Origin: Membranipora membranacea
Lineage: Eukaryota; Bryozoa; Gymnolaemata; Cheilostomatida; Membraniporidae
Assembly (NCBI GenBank): GCA_914767715.1
Contig: OU612067.1
Span: 28,122,162-28,186,161 of the forward strand
DNA length: 64,000 bases
Reading direction: 5' to 3'
Below the pieces are notes generated by a model. It searched no databases. It was not told where the DNA came from and saw nothing but the letters and a program-made list of their open reading frames with translations. Both the position numbers and the translations under genes were made by a program. This document shows, piece by piece, positions 1 through 12,162 of this stretch; the first letter of the stretch is position 1; each line of letters starts with the position of its first letter.

Positions 1-1334
1 TTGTAAACAGCGGAAAAAAGGGGACTTTAAACTGAAAGCCTTTCAACTCAATTTAGCAGGCTATACAGGTCTTGCTTAAAAGCTCAGCTACCAGCAACCA
101 AGTACATAGCAGGCCAATGTATGCAACAATTGGACCAAGCTTGCAAATGATCTAAACTTTGATGGAAGTAGCAATACATGATATACAACTTAGCGTCGTG
201 GTGTTCCCTTGTAAGTGTTCATATCTCGCCTCAATTGTCTGTTCGTGTGACCTTGTTTGTAGCCCCAACTGCCTAGCAATACGTCATATCATACAATTAT
301 CATAGCCTCTATCACCATATACCAGTTCTGTCGAACTGGTTGGATCACACCAAGTCACCGGGCAGTCAATGGCGCTGAAATAAAAACTGGAAAGCAGCAG
401 CATAGAATCCACTTTTGGTGGTACAAATAAATGGGAAAGATTTGAGAAAAATGATAAATATAGGCCTATTGTGTTCATATATTATTAGCCACCGGGTAAG
501 ACAGACAAAGCAGCCGATTGTGGTTGTAATGAAGAAACCTCAAGATGCCCCTGATCTTGCCAGACTAGGGTTTTATCCCGAAAAAATTCTAACCGAACTT
601 CAGTGAAAGCTTCTCAGGGTGGTAAATTGAATGTAACTGATTTATCAACAGAGATAAAGACCACACTATCATTATTCCCAAAAGATAAAAAAGCAAAGAA
701 ACACAAACGCACTCTTTGAAAAAGTTTTTTCCCAAAATCTGAATGCTAGCAGAAGCTGAACATGGATATTCATGATAGAGACCGCAGAGGTATTTTTTTG
801 CCCAGGTATATCACATACCGTGTTTGCTTTGAGACTAGCATCCAAACAAACGTGAAGATCACAAATCACTAACGAGCAGCATTCTAACAGCTTTGTCTGT
901 GCGTTTTTCCCCCACCCACAGACCCTGTAGAAACTTGTGTCCATGCTTGCCTTCATGCACTATAAATCTGGTCTCTAAGCCTCTCATCGTAACATGCATC
1001 ACTGCCCGGCCGCCAAGGTTGTTTTCAACATTTTCATGCTGGCCCCTTTTGTTGCTGGTACACAGTACTTAATCCCTGGCTGTCAAACCGGGCTCCATCA
1101 AATACGTTGGCTGGTACATAAAGGTGAAAATAAAGGTGTGTTCACTATTACATCAGTCATCTCAACTCATTTTGGTCAACAGCTGGAGGAGGAAGAGGGA
1201 GTGTAGCATCAGATATGATTATATTATATTGCTTGTGTGTCAGTCTTCTTTCCTCTCAGTGCCATTATTAAGGCCACTACCATTACCATTGCTTAGGTCA
1301 ACATAGTAAAACTCCCAATAAACAACCAAGTCTT
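1..1334. other. No supported gene
   Basis: Short open frames on both strands (the longest about 94 codons at 672-956, minus) show no recognisable motif, no splice-consistent continuation and ordinary AT-rich composition. I see no gene here. Confidence 0.5.
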
Positions 1335-1341
1335 GGTTTAG

Positions 1342-1373
1342 CCAAGGAGTAACAGGGGACTGTTACTCCTTGG
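1342..1373. repeat. Perfect short hairpin (14-bp arms)
   Basis: The arm CCAAGGAGTAACAG (1342-1355) is exactly repeated in inverse at 1360-1373 around a 4-base loop. The word TTGGTTTAGCC occurs on both sides (1333-1343 and 1370-1380), so a small local duplication is involved. No promoter or gene end is evident nearby. Confidence 0.7.
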
Positions 1374-1511
1374 TTTAGCCATGAGTTATACTTACATTTT
1401 TTTAATGTTCTGAGCTCCACTGTCACTTGATCATTAACATGTATTTTCTAGTCAGGCAGTTACTTATGATAAAGTTATGTAATATTTGTATAGGGAAAAT
1501 TACAAAACTCT

Positions 1512-1600
1512 TCTCACCAAGCTCAGTTGGTAGGACGCAGTTGGTTTGTCATACCGGTCTCAGTTTTTGAAACCTATGGCACACCCAAATAAATAAATGT
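1512..1600 (+). repeat. tRNA-like SINE head, degenerate
   Basis: AGCTCAGTTGG at 1520-1530 matches the internal pol III A box of tRNAs. About 30 bases on, a degraded B-box-like stretch (about 1561-1576, ending GAAACC) follows. The arrangement suggests an old tRNA-derived SINE rather than a working tRNA, because no cloverleaf closes. An AAATAAATAAAT run at 1588-1599 could be its tail. Confidence 0.4.
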
Positions 1601-2472
1601 GGCGGGTCAGTTACAATCGCTATGTGAGTGCCATGTGTATCTCATCCTCCCCCTCGATTCCGTGTGGACCATAGGCCTAAGAATAATTACATATATAAAC
1701 ATGTGGTGAGAGATCGTTTGCCAAACCTGGGCTTCCTTCAACCATGTCAATTATCTTTTCAAAAAAAAATATATGTAAAATATATATAAATATGTAAGAT
1801 GCTATGACTTGCTTGTGTGGCTTGCAGTGGATTGTAGGCTTTGCAGGATTTCATAACAGTGAGAGATTGGCCTGTCAATCAAACCGAGGTAGATTTAGAA
1901 TAACTGTGGGATTCCAGGTTATGGAGTCACCACATTAACTCTCCGCTACTGAGATCTGTGCTCACGAGGTTGGCATGATGATTCTCACTATATGACGCTG
2001 ACTTATTTAGATGTGATCTCATTTGATGTCAAAATTGAACACTTGACTTAGGAGCATGCCTTAATCCTTTCAAGTTTAAAATCAAACGCAATTCAACTTA
2101 ACAATACATGTCTGATTAAACAAGTTATTCTTTCTAGTTGATGATGCCATGCATGCTCAATTTAATTCATTTAACTAAATTTTTTGATGATACAAATAAT
2201 CCAACCAAGTGTTATACTGTGCCATTATCAAATAATAAGGCAAGTTCTATTTCTCTATAAATATCCCTAATGTAAATGAAAATATTATGATAAAAACTGT
2301 AAAACTTCCATGTTTAAAAAACTGACCTGTCTCCAAATGAAGTTGCAAACAAAGAGGCCTTTCCATTGGTGAACCATGCTCTTATATAGCATGGTTCCAG
2401 ACACATTAAAAAACTGCAGACGCACGTCAGCAAAAAAAACAAGAAAAACATATTTTGCAATTGCCGCAAAAA
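1601..2472. other. No supported gene
   Basis: AT-rich DNA with an AT-repeat patch around 1765-1795. No open frame of note and no recognised repeat. Confidence 0.5.
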
Positions 2473-2541
2473 GAGGGTTGATCGGCCCCGAGAGTGGGTT
2501 GATCGGCCCCAAGAGTGGGTTGATAGGCTGCAAGAGTGGGT
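2473..2541. repeat. 21-bp minisatellite, about 3 units
   Basis: The unit AGAGTGGGTTGATCGGCCCC plus one base repeats about three times with few changes, the last unit being more diverged. Read on the minus strand it gives a short Pro/Asn/Leu repeat peptide, which I take to be a by-product of the repeat. Confidence 0.75.
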
Positions 2542-5274
2542 ACAGATATTAAAATTAGCACTTTGATTTAATTCAGTTGCCTTTGATTGAGGTTCACTTT
2601 GATTCAGTCAACTTTGATTGAGGTTAAATGTCCTGTCTGTTACTAGCGTGTCCTCGAGTCAAGTTTGAGTGTACTGATGATGATGCTTGGTAAGATATTG
2701 GATGTTGTTATTGTGTCTGATGTTGGTATAGAAAATTCTCCTGTTTGCTGCTGTAGATGCGACATAACTATGGACTATAACATCCCCACTAGAGGTTTGC
2801 ATATTGTATTGTGGCAGGTCTGAAATCTGCAGACTGAGTTTACAATAAAGCGAAAACTTCGCACACCTGTAAAATGGCCTTTGTGAAAAATTCCTGTTTT
2901 CCTTCTATTATATGCTCATATATTCCACTGGATAAGAATATCAACCAAAAGCATTAATAATCTAGCAAAAGTGCAGAACAAAGTTTCTATCCCCATATAT
3001 CAGCACCTTTGACTATTAATTTTTGAGAATTTTCTTATTAGCAGGGATAAATCAAGAGCAAAAAAAAGCCAATCAGGTTGTCCTGCAATTCAGTCAATAC
3101 GCAGCTTGTGATAAAATACATTTTTGAGCAACAAGGGAGTAGGAAAAACAATAGCTGATATTATTATTTATGATATTGATGTTATTAATGATGTGTTGAA
3201 CATATAAATATATTATTCATATATATATACACACAATAATTACATAATAAGTATTACCTGCTATGATTCTCTTTGGTGCGAGTGGCTGCATCTGAAGAGA
3301 TGAAATACACAGAGGTATTGTAGGCTGCCTGGGTGACCAGGAATATGATTCAATATTATTATGCATCAAAAATTAATTGCATGGTGAGGATTTCACAGTA
3401 CTGTAAAGCAACATTTATCTTTGTTCTCCATTAACTCAGAGAAAAATGAAAACTATCAATACAGATTGAATCAATATAAGAGGTTTAAGATACCAAGGGG
3501 CAAATAATGTAAGGATGGGCTGCAGAGAAAAGCATCACCTCATCACATCAGTTTCTCAGGAACTACTTGTCCCACCTCAAAAAATTCCTTCACAGACTTG
3601 TTGCTAGTAGTCTGACTTATGTTTAATATCTCAAATTTTTTTAAACCGCAAGATTCTCACTTCATTAATTGTACATTAACTAAAATACATTGAAAACATA
3701 TAGGAAGCGTAGGGAAAAATGATGCAGTAAGTTACCATAACTGTTGAACTTATCATCAAACGCCACGATCAAAACCTTAGATATACTCTCTACTTTAATG
3801 GAAGCTGGTGTGTATAACATGTTGTTTAACGTATTTTCAGTTTTTTGGCTGGAGAGGAGTGCATGTTTTGGACCTAATAAAGCTAGTTTAGCCACAAAAA
3901 TCCAATAAATAAAGCCATAATCAATAATCACTTCGATCAAAATTTAGACAATCTCCTGCTGTTCATCATGCTGACAATAAATTTGACTGAAATCTTCCTG
4001 ATTTCTGAATTTTGGCTGGAAAATGTTGACCGTAATTAGTGAAAATTTGGGTTATTATCTGTTACAGCTGTGGCATCCAGGAACTTTAAGCTGGTAAGAT
4101 TATTGATGGAAGTGACAGTAAAAGACCAAAATGGTACAATAAAATGGAAATCTTTTTTATGCAATATTGGGTTCACATATAATGAGGGGTCGGAAATGGC
4201 CATATGACTATTGCAAAAAAACAATTTCAAGTCACGAAGACAGGAGACCTAAAAACATAATGTTTCACTAAAATGTCACTCCTCCTGATAGTGCCATGCT
4301 TCCTCTATATGATGAAAGTATAAACTAATAAAATACCTCAAAAACAAAGCACAGAGGGCACTTTTTGCCCCAAAGTGAACTTCCAGAAGTCACTGCGACT
4401 CAACGTCAAATAGGTGGGAGGTTTCAACTGTGAATAATTATTGGACATGATCACCAATACAATATTGAAAGGAGTTAAAAAGCGATATATCACATTAATA
4501 TTATAAAGATAGAATATGAAACATGGCATGATGTGCGTGCATGCGGTTGCATTATCTTTGTGCCCTTTGTAGCCCTTACTTGACATACTAGTTAAATAGA
4601 GTAATTTGCTCAACTATTGTGATGATGGTTTATGATTAACCTTGCACAAAATGATAAAAATCACAGGCGATAAAGGATGAACGGAGAGAAATTAACGCAG
4701 TCCCAGTCCATTCCAAGGGCGAGCCAAGTAGTTTAAAATGGACCAGTGAAAGCCCACTGACAGACCATGTTAAAGTTCTGCTCCAATTAGAATGCTGATT
4801 GATGTATAGCAACTAAACTCTGGCTATATTATAAGGATTTGTTCGTACAAATATAATAACATGAGGGTATAGTTATTGACATTTGAAGTTACACTGCAAT
4901 TGTCTGTTACTCGACCCACTGGAGGCCCGATACCCAAACAGAACAGAACACCTCTCTTTTACTCATTTGCGATAATGTTTAGTTTTGTATGGAGTTACCC
5001 CTTCCATTGTGGAAGTGGGCAACTCAATACAAAAGGTGTTAATTCAGTTTTTGTAATGTTTCAAGCTCAATTTGTTAAATCAAATTTTGTCACACGAAGT
5101 TGACATTGACAAACACAGCGGTTTCTACCTCCTTTCCTCAATAAAATGACGGATCGGTCTTTGACATTACTTCAAGTCAGTGTGAATAAATGTTTTATCT
5201 GTAAACCTGTTCTGTTCTTTATTATTCTATTATTTTTCTCTGTAACTATAAATGTCCATTTTAATAATTTACAG
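2542..5274. other. No supported gene; probably 5' flank or intron of the ROCO gene
   Basis: No convincing exon was found. The next exon at 5275 begins inside a codon and inside a leucine-rich repeat, so this stretch is probably intron. The plus-strand open frame at 4876-5103 has no LRR pattern and was not accepted as the upstream exon. TA-rich runs occur at about 3190-3235. Confidence 0.45.
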
Positions 5275-8200
5275 CGTCGGCTTCCTGGCAAAGCTGCAAG
5301 CTTTGAATGTTAGAAGTAACGAAGCACTGACAACCATACCTGAGGGCTTGTTCAGTATCGACACTCTAGTAGAAGTAAAGTGGGACAGATGCTTTTCTCT
5401 CACATCTCCACCTCCAGCTGTCCTTCAACAAGGAGTAACGGCAGTAAGGAAATACTTGTATGACCTTCAGTTGGAGAAAGGCAGAAACAAGCGACTGATT
5501 CCTGTCACTGTCATCGGACAGAGCAAAGCAGGAAAAACTAGCCTAGTGAAGAGCGTCCAACAGAGCAAAAGAATTTTGACAGAACGTCATTCTGATGGAG
5601 GAAAGCTGGATGAGGCCACAAAGGTTTTCAAAGTGTGCGAAGCAGAAGTCAATGAGTCTTCGAAACTGGTGTTCACTGACTTTGGGGGCCAAGCCATATA
5701 TAACTTTTCGTATCAACTCACCTTCAAGGCACAATGTGTGCCCTTGCTTGTGATTGATATTGAGGAATTTGACACAATGGCCTCATCTGTAGGAGAGGAA
5801 GCAGCCAGCCAAGATCTAGCTCTTGCATGGCTGGCGCAGCTTTATCTTGCTTGTCCTAGCCTTGGTCTACCCGTGGTTGTCCTCACTCATCGTGACAAAC
5901 TATCCGATGAATGTTTCAGTCTCAGAAAGCAGCAGCTGGTGGATATGACAGAAAAGCTGCGATGCCGAATAATCAAAGATGAGAAGAATGTAGCAGCATC
6001 CTCAAGCCCTGTATTATCAATGACTAGTTTCACAGACACGTCTAAGCAGTTGATGACGACTCAGAACATTTTAGATTTTTCTAAGAAATCTAAACCATCA
6101 GATATAAAGCTTCTCAAGCAAGTTCTCACCTCTGCTGGATCAGCGTTGATCACAGAAATACCAGCCAGTTGGTATCGCCTGCTCATCAAAATGACCAGCA
6201 AAACTGATGCGCCATTCCTCACTCTGTCAGAAATAGAAGCAGAATTTCCCGATGACGAAGAGCATGTCGCGCTCCAGTATCTGCATTATACAGGAAGGAT
6301 CATGTGGTTCAAAGACATTGGGAGCTTGTCTAACCTGATATTCCATCGTCCAGAAGTTCTCACCACTCTCATTGAAACACTCTATAATCACACGCAAGAG
6401 GAGGCCTGGAATCACAGACTAGAAGTGTTCTCACCATACAATTTCAACGAACAGACAATAGAAAGAAGTAAATATGAGAAGATGATTGAGCAGTTTAAGT
6501 CAACAGGAGTAATGGAGGGTGCTCTACTCTACCATATACTAGAACAGGAATCAGAACTTCCGCCTGAGATTGGGATGACCATACTGCAAACTTTCCATCT
6601 GACACACAAATATGGAAACAGATACATCGTTCCTTACTTTGCCAACACAAAGTTGAAGATTCCCAAAGTCCTTACACAGCTCATCCCACTGAAGGTAGAT
6701 TTGTTCCTGAGGGGTCTCCCGATCCCAGCATATGTACATTCACTGATCACAGCAGCATATCTCGACATTAACACAAATCCATTCAATCATGCCGAAGCCG
6801 GGGAAAATGGGGCAAAGGTGACAGAAGGCAACGGAATGTTCAAATATCTACTACATGATGCTGCCTCAAAGCGCGTAACAGTTGTCACCCTCACACCAGC
6901 AAAAAATATCTGTGAGGCATGGAAGGATCAGCTCAGCTGCCTCAGAAAACTGACCACTTACCTCAAGTCTGTGTGGAAGGGGGTCCGTTATGAGAATGTG
7001 TTCTACTGTGCCCACTGTCTCCTCACCAACCAAGCTGTGCCAACAAGTGATGTCGATCCTGAATGGTTCAGCCAAACAGGAAAAGACAGCCTTCAACATC
7101 AGAGATCCACCAGTTACACAGGAGATGAAATTTGTGTCTGTCAGCATCACGGGGATCAGGCTGTCCCACGTCCACTCATGTATCCATGTGAGTAAGATGG
7201 GTCAACTGAGAAATTATGTGTTGTAAATCTTTAGAAGATCGCCAAATACTCAGCACTCAATAATGATTTCCTCTTCTCCTTTGCTCATTATGGTTGATGT
7301 GTTAACCAGGGATTTTGAGATGTAACTTCTTGACCCTATCCTACATCCCCACTTCACTTACATCAAATTTAACATCTGTCTAATTAAATTCATGTATCTT
7401 TAAACATTTCAGGTTCCCAGAGCAACGGCGATGGACACAGAAAGCTGGAAGCATACATCGCAAATCTCGCTATGTTATCAGGTCAATATTGTGTCTGATT
7501 GTATAGATTAACGTTCAATGTGTCCTATCATAAATATGTTAAACCCATTGTAAAACACCAAACATAGAGGTCACCTATACTGTTTTGTGAAAATCCTGAC
7601 ACTGTACTCCCCAAGTTTACTGAACAACTTTCTGATTTTTTTGTCATCTCCGCTACTGAAACGCATGATGATCAGAAGACCATCCCTGTTGATTGAAACA
7701 CATGATTATGATCCTCCTGCCAAGTAAAATAAATATACATATATAGAAATATATATATATATATAATAATATATACATACATAATCATAATCTCCTTTCA
7801 ATTATATATATATATATATATATATACATAAAAAGATATGGACTTTATTAATATTCGCGGCCCCTTCGTATAGGTGGGCAAGCTAGGGTTATATATGAAG
7901 ATTTCTCCTCCAAAAATGACAGCATTGGTGAACAAAAACCTGCAACTCTCAGATTGAGAAGCTTGAATCCTTACCACTACACCACCCTGCCACCCATTAT
8001 AGTGTTATAACGATTATTTGAAGATTGTAATTTTTTGGGCAGATGAAACACAAGTGATAAGACAGCTAGCAGAGAATTATCCACTTAACACAGAAGACAT
8101 CAAACTACTGTTTGATCACAGCGATCAGTACATCATACCCTACCTACAGACTGAGACAAAACGATGTGGGTTAGTCCTCTATAACACAGAGGGAAGAGAT

Positions 8201-9121
8201 GGTGCTATGGAGGAGGCAAGCAATATGGAGGATGGACTTGTACATGCCGGAATAAAGACACAAAAGATAGAATGGAAGAGTGCTGATGAACTGCCTAATG
8301 TCATCATTGCTCAGCTTCGTGAACTGATCCCACAAGGTCTATCACTTCTCGTCGTTTCTATCATGTCACATGGTTACGCTGGGATTCTGAGTGGAAGTAA
8401 CAACTCTTCAGTGCCTATTTACTACCTTCTTTCCATACTCGAGGGGATAGCCACTGCCCATGTACCAATGGTAAGTTCAAACAAAGTAAGAATATCCATG
8501 TTCAATAGCAAGATAACTGGATAACTTCTCCTAGCTCATCGAACGCAATGGTGACAGTGACATATGGCATCCATATGTCTTGATTGATGTCCATATTGTC
8601 ATGAATTGAATTGAGTATAATTAACAGAATATAACTTAATGTTTAAAAATCAGATGTAAATTTGGATAAGAACAGTTATTTACCATTTATTTTTGTAGGT
8701 CATCTTAATCCAGGCCTGTCAAGATGACTCTTACCTAGACACACCAAAGACCAGTGGAGCAGATGCCAGGCGTGGTTGCCCACCAGGTAATCCTAACTAC
8801 GTAGTACTTAAGAGGCCTCACACCTTGCTTCTGATGTCATCAGTTGCCGGAGGTATGGCCGCCAGAGGAGCTTTCACAGGTGCCATAGCCAGGCAGTTTG
8901 CTAAAGCTGATGGTAAAACCTCAATCCATGACATGGTGACTAATGCTGTAGTGGATATGAAGAAACAAGAGACAGCAGATGGTTACAAACAAACTCCAGA
9001 AGCGCGGAATACTCTGCAGAAAAGTCTGGTTCTTCCTCCTGGTGTGACCAAACAAGATTCACAGCAGAGTCAAAACAGGCCATCAAAGAGAAGCCTTCTC
9101 ACCAAGCTTGGTGTCCTATAA
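5275..9121 (+). CDS. ROCO-family protein (LRR-Roc-COR) with a C-terminal caspase-like domain, 5' incomplete
   Basis: Four exons: 5275-7187, 7413-7481, 8043-8470, 8699-9121 (stop TAA). Acceptors and donors are consensus (GTGAGT at 7188, GTAAGT at 8471) and phases match across all three introns, so this reads as one gene. Exon 1 opens in a leucine-rich repeat (LQALNVRSN...IPEGLF), then a Roc GTPase: P-loop GQSKAGKTS near 5516, DFGGQ near 5678, THRD as G4 near 5885. A COR-like region follows to about 7000. Exons 3-4 resemble a peptidase C14 fold: SHG with the presumed catalytic His at 8369-8371, then QACQDD with the presumed catalytic Cys at 8717-8719, and a small-subunit-like tail (GGMAARG, GAFTGAIARQF). 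Known ROCO proteins couple GTPase switching to an effector domain such as a kinase or death domain; here the effector would be caspase-like. The usual QACRG is QACQD, so activity is uncertain. The start lies upstream. Confidence 0.82.
7735..7830. repeat. AT microsatellite in intron
   Basis: Two runs of TA dinucleotides (about 7737-7765 and 7804-7827) lie in the intron before the caspase-like exons, next to the 3' side of a tRNA-derived SINE. Confidence 0.8.
7845..7998 (-). repeat. tRNA-derived SINE, minus strand, in ROCO intron 2
   Basis: Read on the minus strand from about 7996, the sequence starts with a tRNA-like head: an A box (GGTGGTGTAGTGG), an anticodon-arm-like stretch, AGAGTTGCAGG, and a degraded B box near 7930. 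A non-tRNA body and an AT tail follow to about 7845. This is the classic SINE layout. It lies in the 561-bp intron between the linker exon and the caspase-like exons. Confidence 0.6.
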
Positions 9122-10496
9122 ACATCCCGCTTTTACGATATTAATATATTCACTGTATCAAGCGCCGCCGGGTTATTTTGACAGTTTTAATCCTTGTTTG
9201 CTGCCGTACTTAGTTTTCTGAGATAAAGGTGCAGCTAGTCAGTAAACACAGCTCAATATCTAGTTGAGAGTAGTACTGACTAATATAAATTGTATGTTAT
9301 AACATTGAATTCATAAATTAAATGATTTTGATGAATTTGATTTTGGTTTCCTCTCCTCTCCCTTCACCCTGTGTTCCGTATTAGGCTTTATAGTGACAGC
9401 ATGTGAAGGAAAATTGTTGTAGTTGTACCAGTAGTTGTAGTCCTATCTTTGAACAGTAGAGATTTTCCATAATTTTGATCTTCTATTCCCATTATTACCT
9501 TTATAATTTTACCCAGCTGGAAGCAATGGACGTTCATTGCCGGAAGTATCAGCGCAGAAGACTACTATCGTGTCTCCCCGATTCTTATCGTCTGTATACT
9601 GAGCTTTTCTAGTATTTACATTCTATCACTGCTTTGGGTGACTCATGAAAAGACGATAATTCTTTTAGTTTTGACGGTGTTACAAATGATTTGGCACAGA
9701 TTCTCACCCTAGTTTGCTCTAGAGGATTATACTATTGACGGGATTTTGTTTTAGCGATTTACATACACTTCCAGTTTTTGATTCTCTGATATGATATGAT
9801 ATTTGACGAATGATTATCAATAATAATAACATTAACAGCATCTTTAACAAAGGCTTGATTTGAGCTCTGACAATTTTGAGATCTCTGGCTTTGAGTTGAA
9901 CATTTTGACTTATGAAGCCATTATAATTGCAATGGGATGATAATTACATAAGGTGACTGTATATTACTAGTACTACATCATGCGCTCAACCTTTCAAACC
10001 ACTAACTGATATTGATAACAATATCCTATGGCTAAGGTTCATGCTATATATTCAAACGTTACTATTCAGATCAAGCTTGTGGTTCGGCTCGGGGCTTTGC
10101 TAAATACTGTTAGATTTTGTTTGAGGCTAATTGCAGTTCATTTTCTTTTCCAGATGCTGGAGAACAAACAGAAACCGGAAGTATATTTCGTAATAAGACT
10201 TTTTATTACTGTTCACAAATGAAATGATACAACGTATTCATGTGTATTATTTGGTGTCTGTACTGTCTTTCTTTATCTGTGCTGGTTCCTCGGTCATTAC
10301 CCTTCTTTTGCTGCAAAAGAGAAGCAACCCTTGATTACAAATAGAACTCGACTTGGTTATATGCATATGATATAAGTACAGTGATTCCAGCTTGTATAGT
10401 CAAAGGAATGAGACTAAAGATCTCACGTCCTGCTTCAATGATGGTGAGTTATCTTCTCTTCGCCTCCGGGGAGGCAACTTCTAGATTCCTGATATT
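9122..10496. other. 3' flank of the ROCO gene; no other gene seen
   Basis: AT-rich sequence without a recognised exon. No AATAAA was seen close behind the stop at 9119-9121, so the 3' end of the transcript is not placed. The open frame at 10028-10222 has no recognisable content. Confidence 0.45.
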
Positions 10497-10690
10497 TCAG
10501 GATCTCGCATGGTATTCTGCTGTTACCTAGGGATTGGACCCAGCCAGGTACTTCAGGATCTCTCCTGTTATTCTGCTGTTACCTCGGGATTGAACCCAGT
10601 CAGGTACTTCAGGAACTCTCCTGGTCTCCTACCTCAGGATTTAACCTGGTCTCCTACCTCGGGCTTAAACCCGGGACCTGCTGCTGAGAA
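10497..10690. repeat. 56-bp tandem repeat with tRNA B-box-like words
   Basis: Units beginning TTCAGGATCTC or a variant start near 10497, 10553 and 10609 (period about 56), followed by shorter, more diverged units. Each unit carries a word such as CTCGGGATTGAACCCAG, whose inverse resembles a pol III B box. This may be an expanded fragment of a tRNA-derived SINE. The small plus-strand frame through it is repeat-derived. Confidence 0.6.
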
Positions 10691-10740
10691 GGTCTGCTAT
10701 AAGTGATACGATGTATCAGCCACTCCCGAAGGTGGTATAG

Positions 10741-12160
10741 CAACTGTTCTGCGCTGGTCGGATTGCCTGTATTAAGCTGCTGGCTAGCAAGTCACAATCC
10801 AAGAATATACTCAGACTGCGGTGTTCTGCTTACTGATAGCGCCTGCGGCCAACCCAGGAAGGCTTAAACCTATCTAGATGGCCGTCGTCACTAGCTCCGT
10901 ATCTTAAATATTATATATCCCAAAAAGTTCATGCCGTCCAACTATACCCGTTGGCAGCGCTGACGGCTCGGTGATGGTTGTTTCCGGTCTTTATGTTGGA
11001 GCACAGGGCCACCTGTTGATGAAGAGTTTGGGTCAAGGGAAATAACTGCCAGGAGGCATGGTTGTCATAGCCCTGATTAGCCTAATGATCCATTACATGG
11101 TTCTTTGAGTTGTGCCCCTTTATTCTGAGGGAAGACAACTCTTCTCGACTCACAACAGATGCCCCTTGCTAAATTGGGATCTTCAGATCAAGGAACTATT
11201 CCCTTGCTCATGATCTCACATTTTGCATCTCTTTCTTATTCGCTCAATAATAGCTAGTTATAGCCCAATGGGGAGAGGAAACTGTCAAGATAATTTGGTT
11301 TTCCAACATTCTCCAGCTGCCGTAGCGGCTCCTATCGTGGTAACCCTTGCAAAAGTCAAGTACCGGAGTTGTCCCCTCGACAAGTCTAGAAAACCCTCAG
11401 ATCGAGGTTTAGTATCGACCCATCTAGAAATAGGATAACTTGCAAGAACAGAGTGGCATCTCTTCATATCTTGAATGCTGGACATCCAGTCCTACCTACA
11501 CCATGAGTTCTTAGGACTAATAGTAGCCTATATTTATATTCACATAACTGGCATCTTGCTTGATACCTTGGCCAATGCTCCATCTGATGGAGTAGTAAAT
11601 TCATCCAGAATTTCTTGTTACTATGCGACCCCTTCGGCTATTCATCACTGTCATGTGGTCACTAATGATGCTTGATACAATACAATGATACCACGGAATC
11701 AATGAATCTTGGTAGGGAGACTGCGCTGCACAATCTCCCTTTGGATACCTAGACGACACAGTGGAACACCAATTTATACAACAATGCCTATTTGCATTAC
11801 TTAACCAATCGGTGAGTAATCAGACACTTGTTTTATCATCATCATGCCACATGGGCTTAAATCATGAGCCATGGACTGGAAGAGTCATAGTAGGTAATAT
11901 AATATCATCATGCATGCAGCAAGTTGCGACCACTTTATTGTGATTATAAGTTGAGGGTACGTGAACCATTACCACAGTTTTCACAGAGCCTGATCTTTAG
12001 ACAGGTTTATGGTATATTAGACCTGTATTTCAAATTTGAATAATAATACGGTTGTATGTATTTATATATATATGATACGTATTTATTTGTATTTAAACCA
12101 TAAATAGAGGACATTTTAAGCGTAAAGAATAATCAATTCTGTCAGATCTGTCTGTGGTCA
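10741..12160. other. No supported gene
   Basis: Short open frames exist on both strands (for example 11223-11438 plus, 11285-11485 minus) without motifs or splice-consistent continuation. A tRNA T-arm-like word, GGGTTCGAGCC, lies just after this stretch at about 12178-12188 but no tRNA structure forms around it. Confidence 0.45.
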
Positions 12161-12162
12161 AG

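Noticed and set aside
1-606. Transposase piece in the minus frame 284-478 and plus frame 415-606
   Set aside because: A GDRGYDN-like word recalls some transposases, but there is no further support in either frame.
4876-5103. Upstream LRR exon of the ROCO gene
   Set aside because: The 75-codon frame has no leucine-rich repeat pattern and no suitable donor in phase 2.
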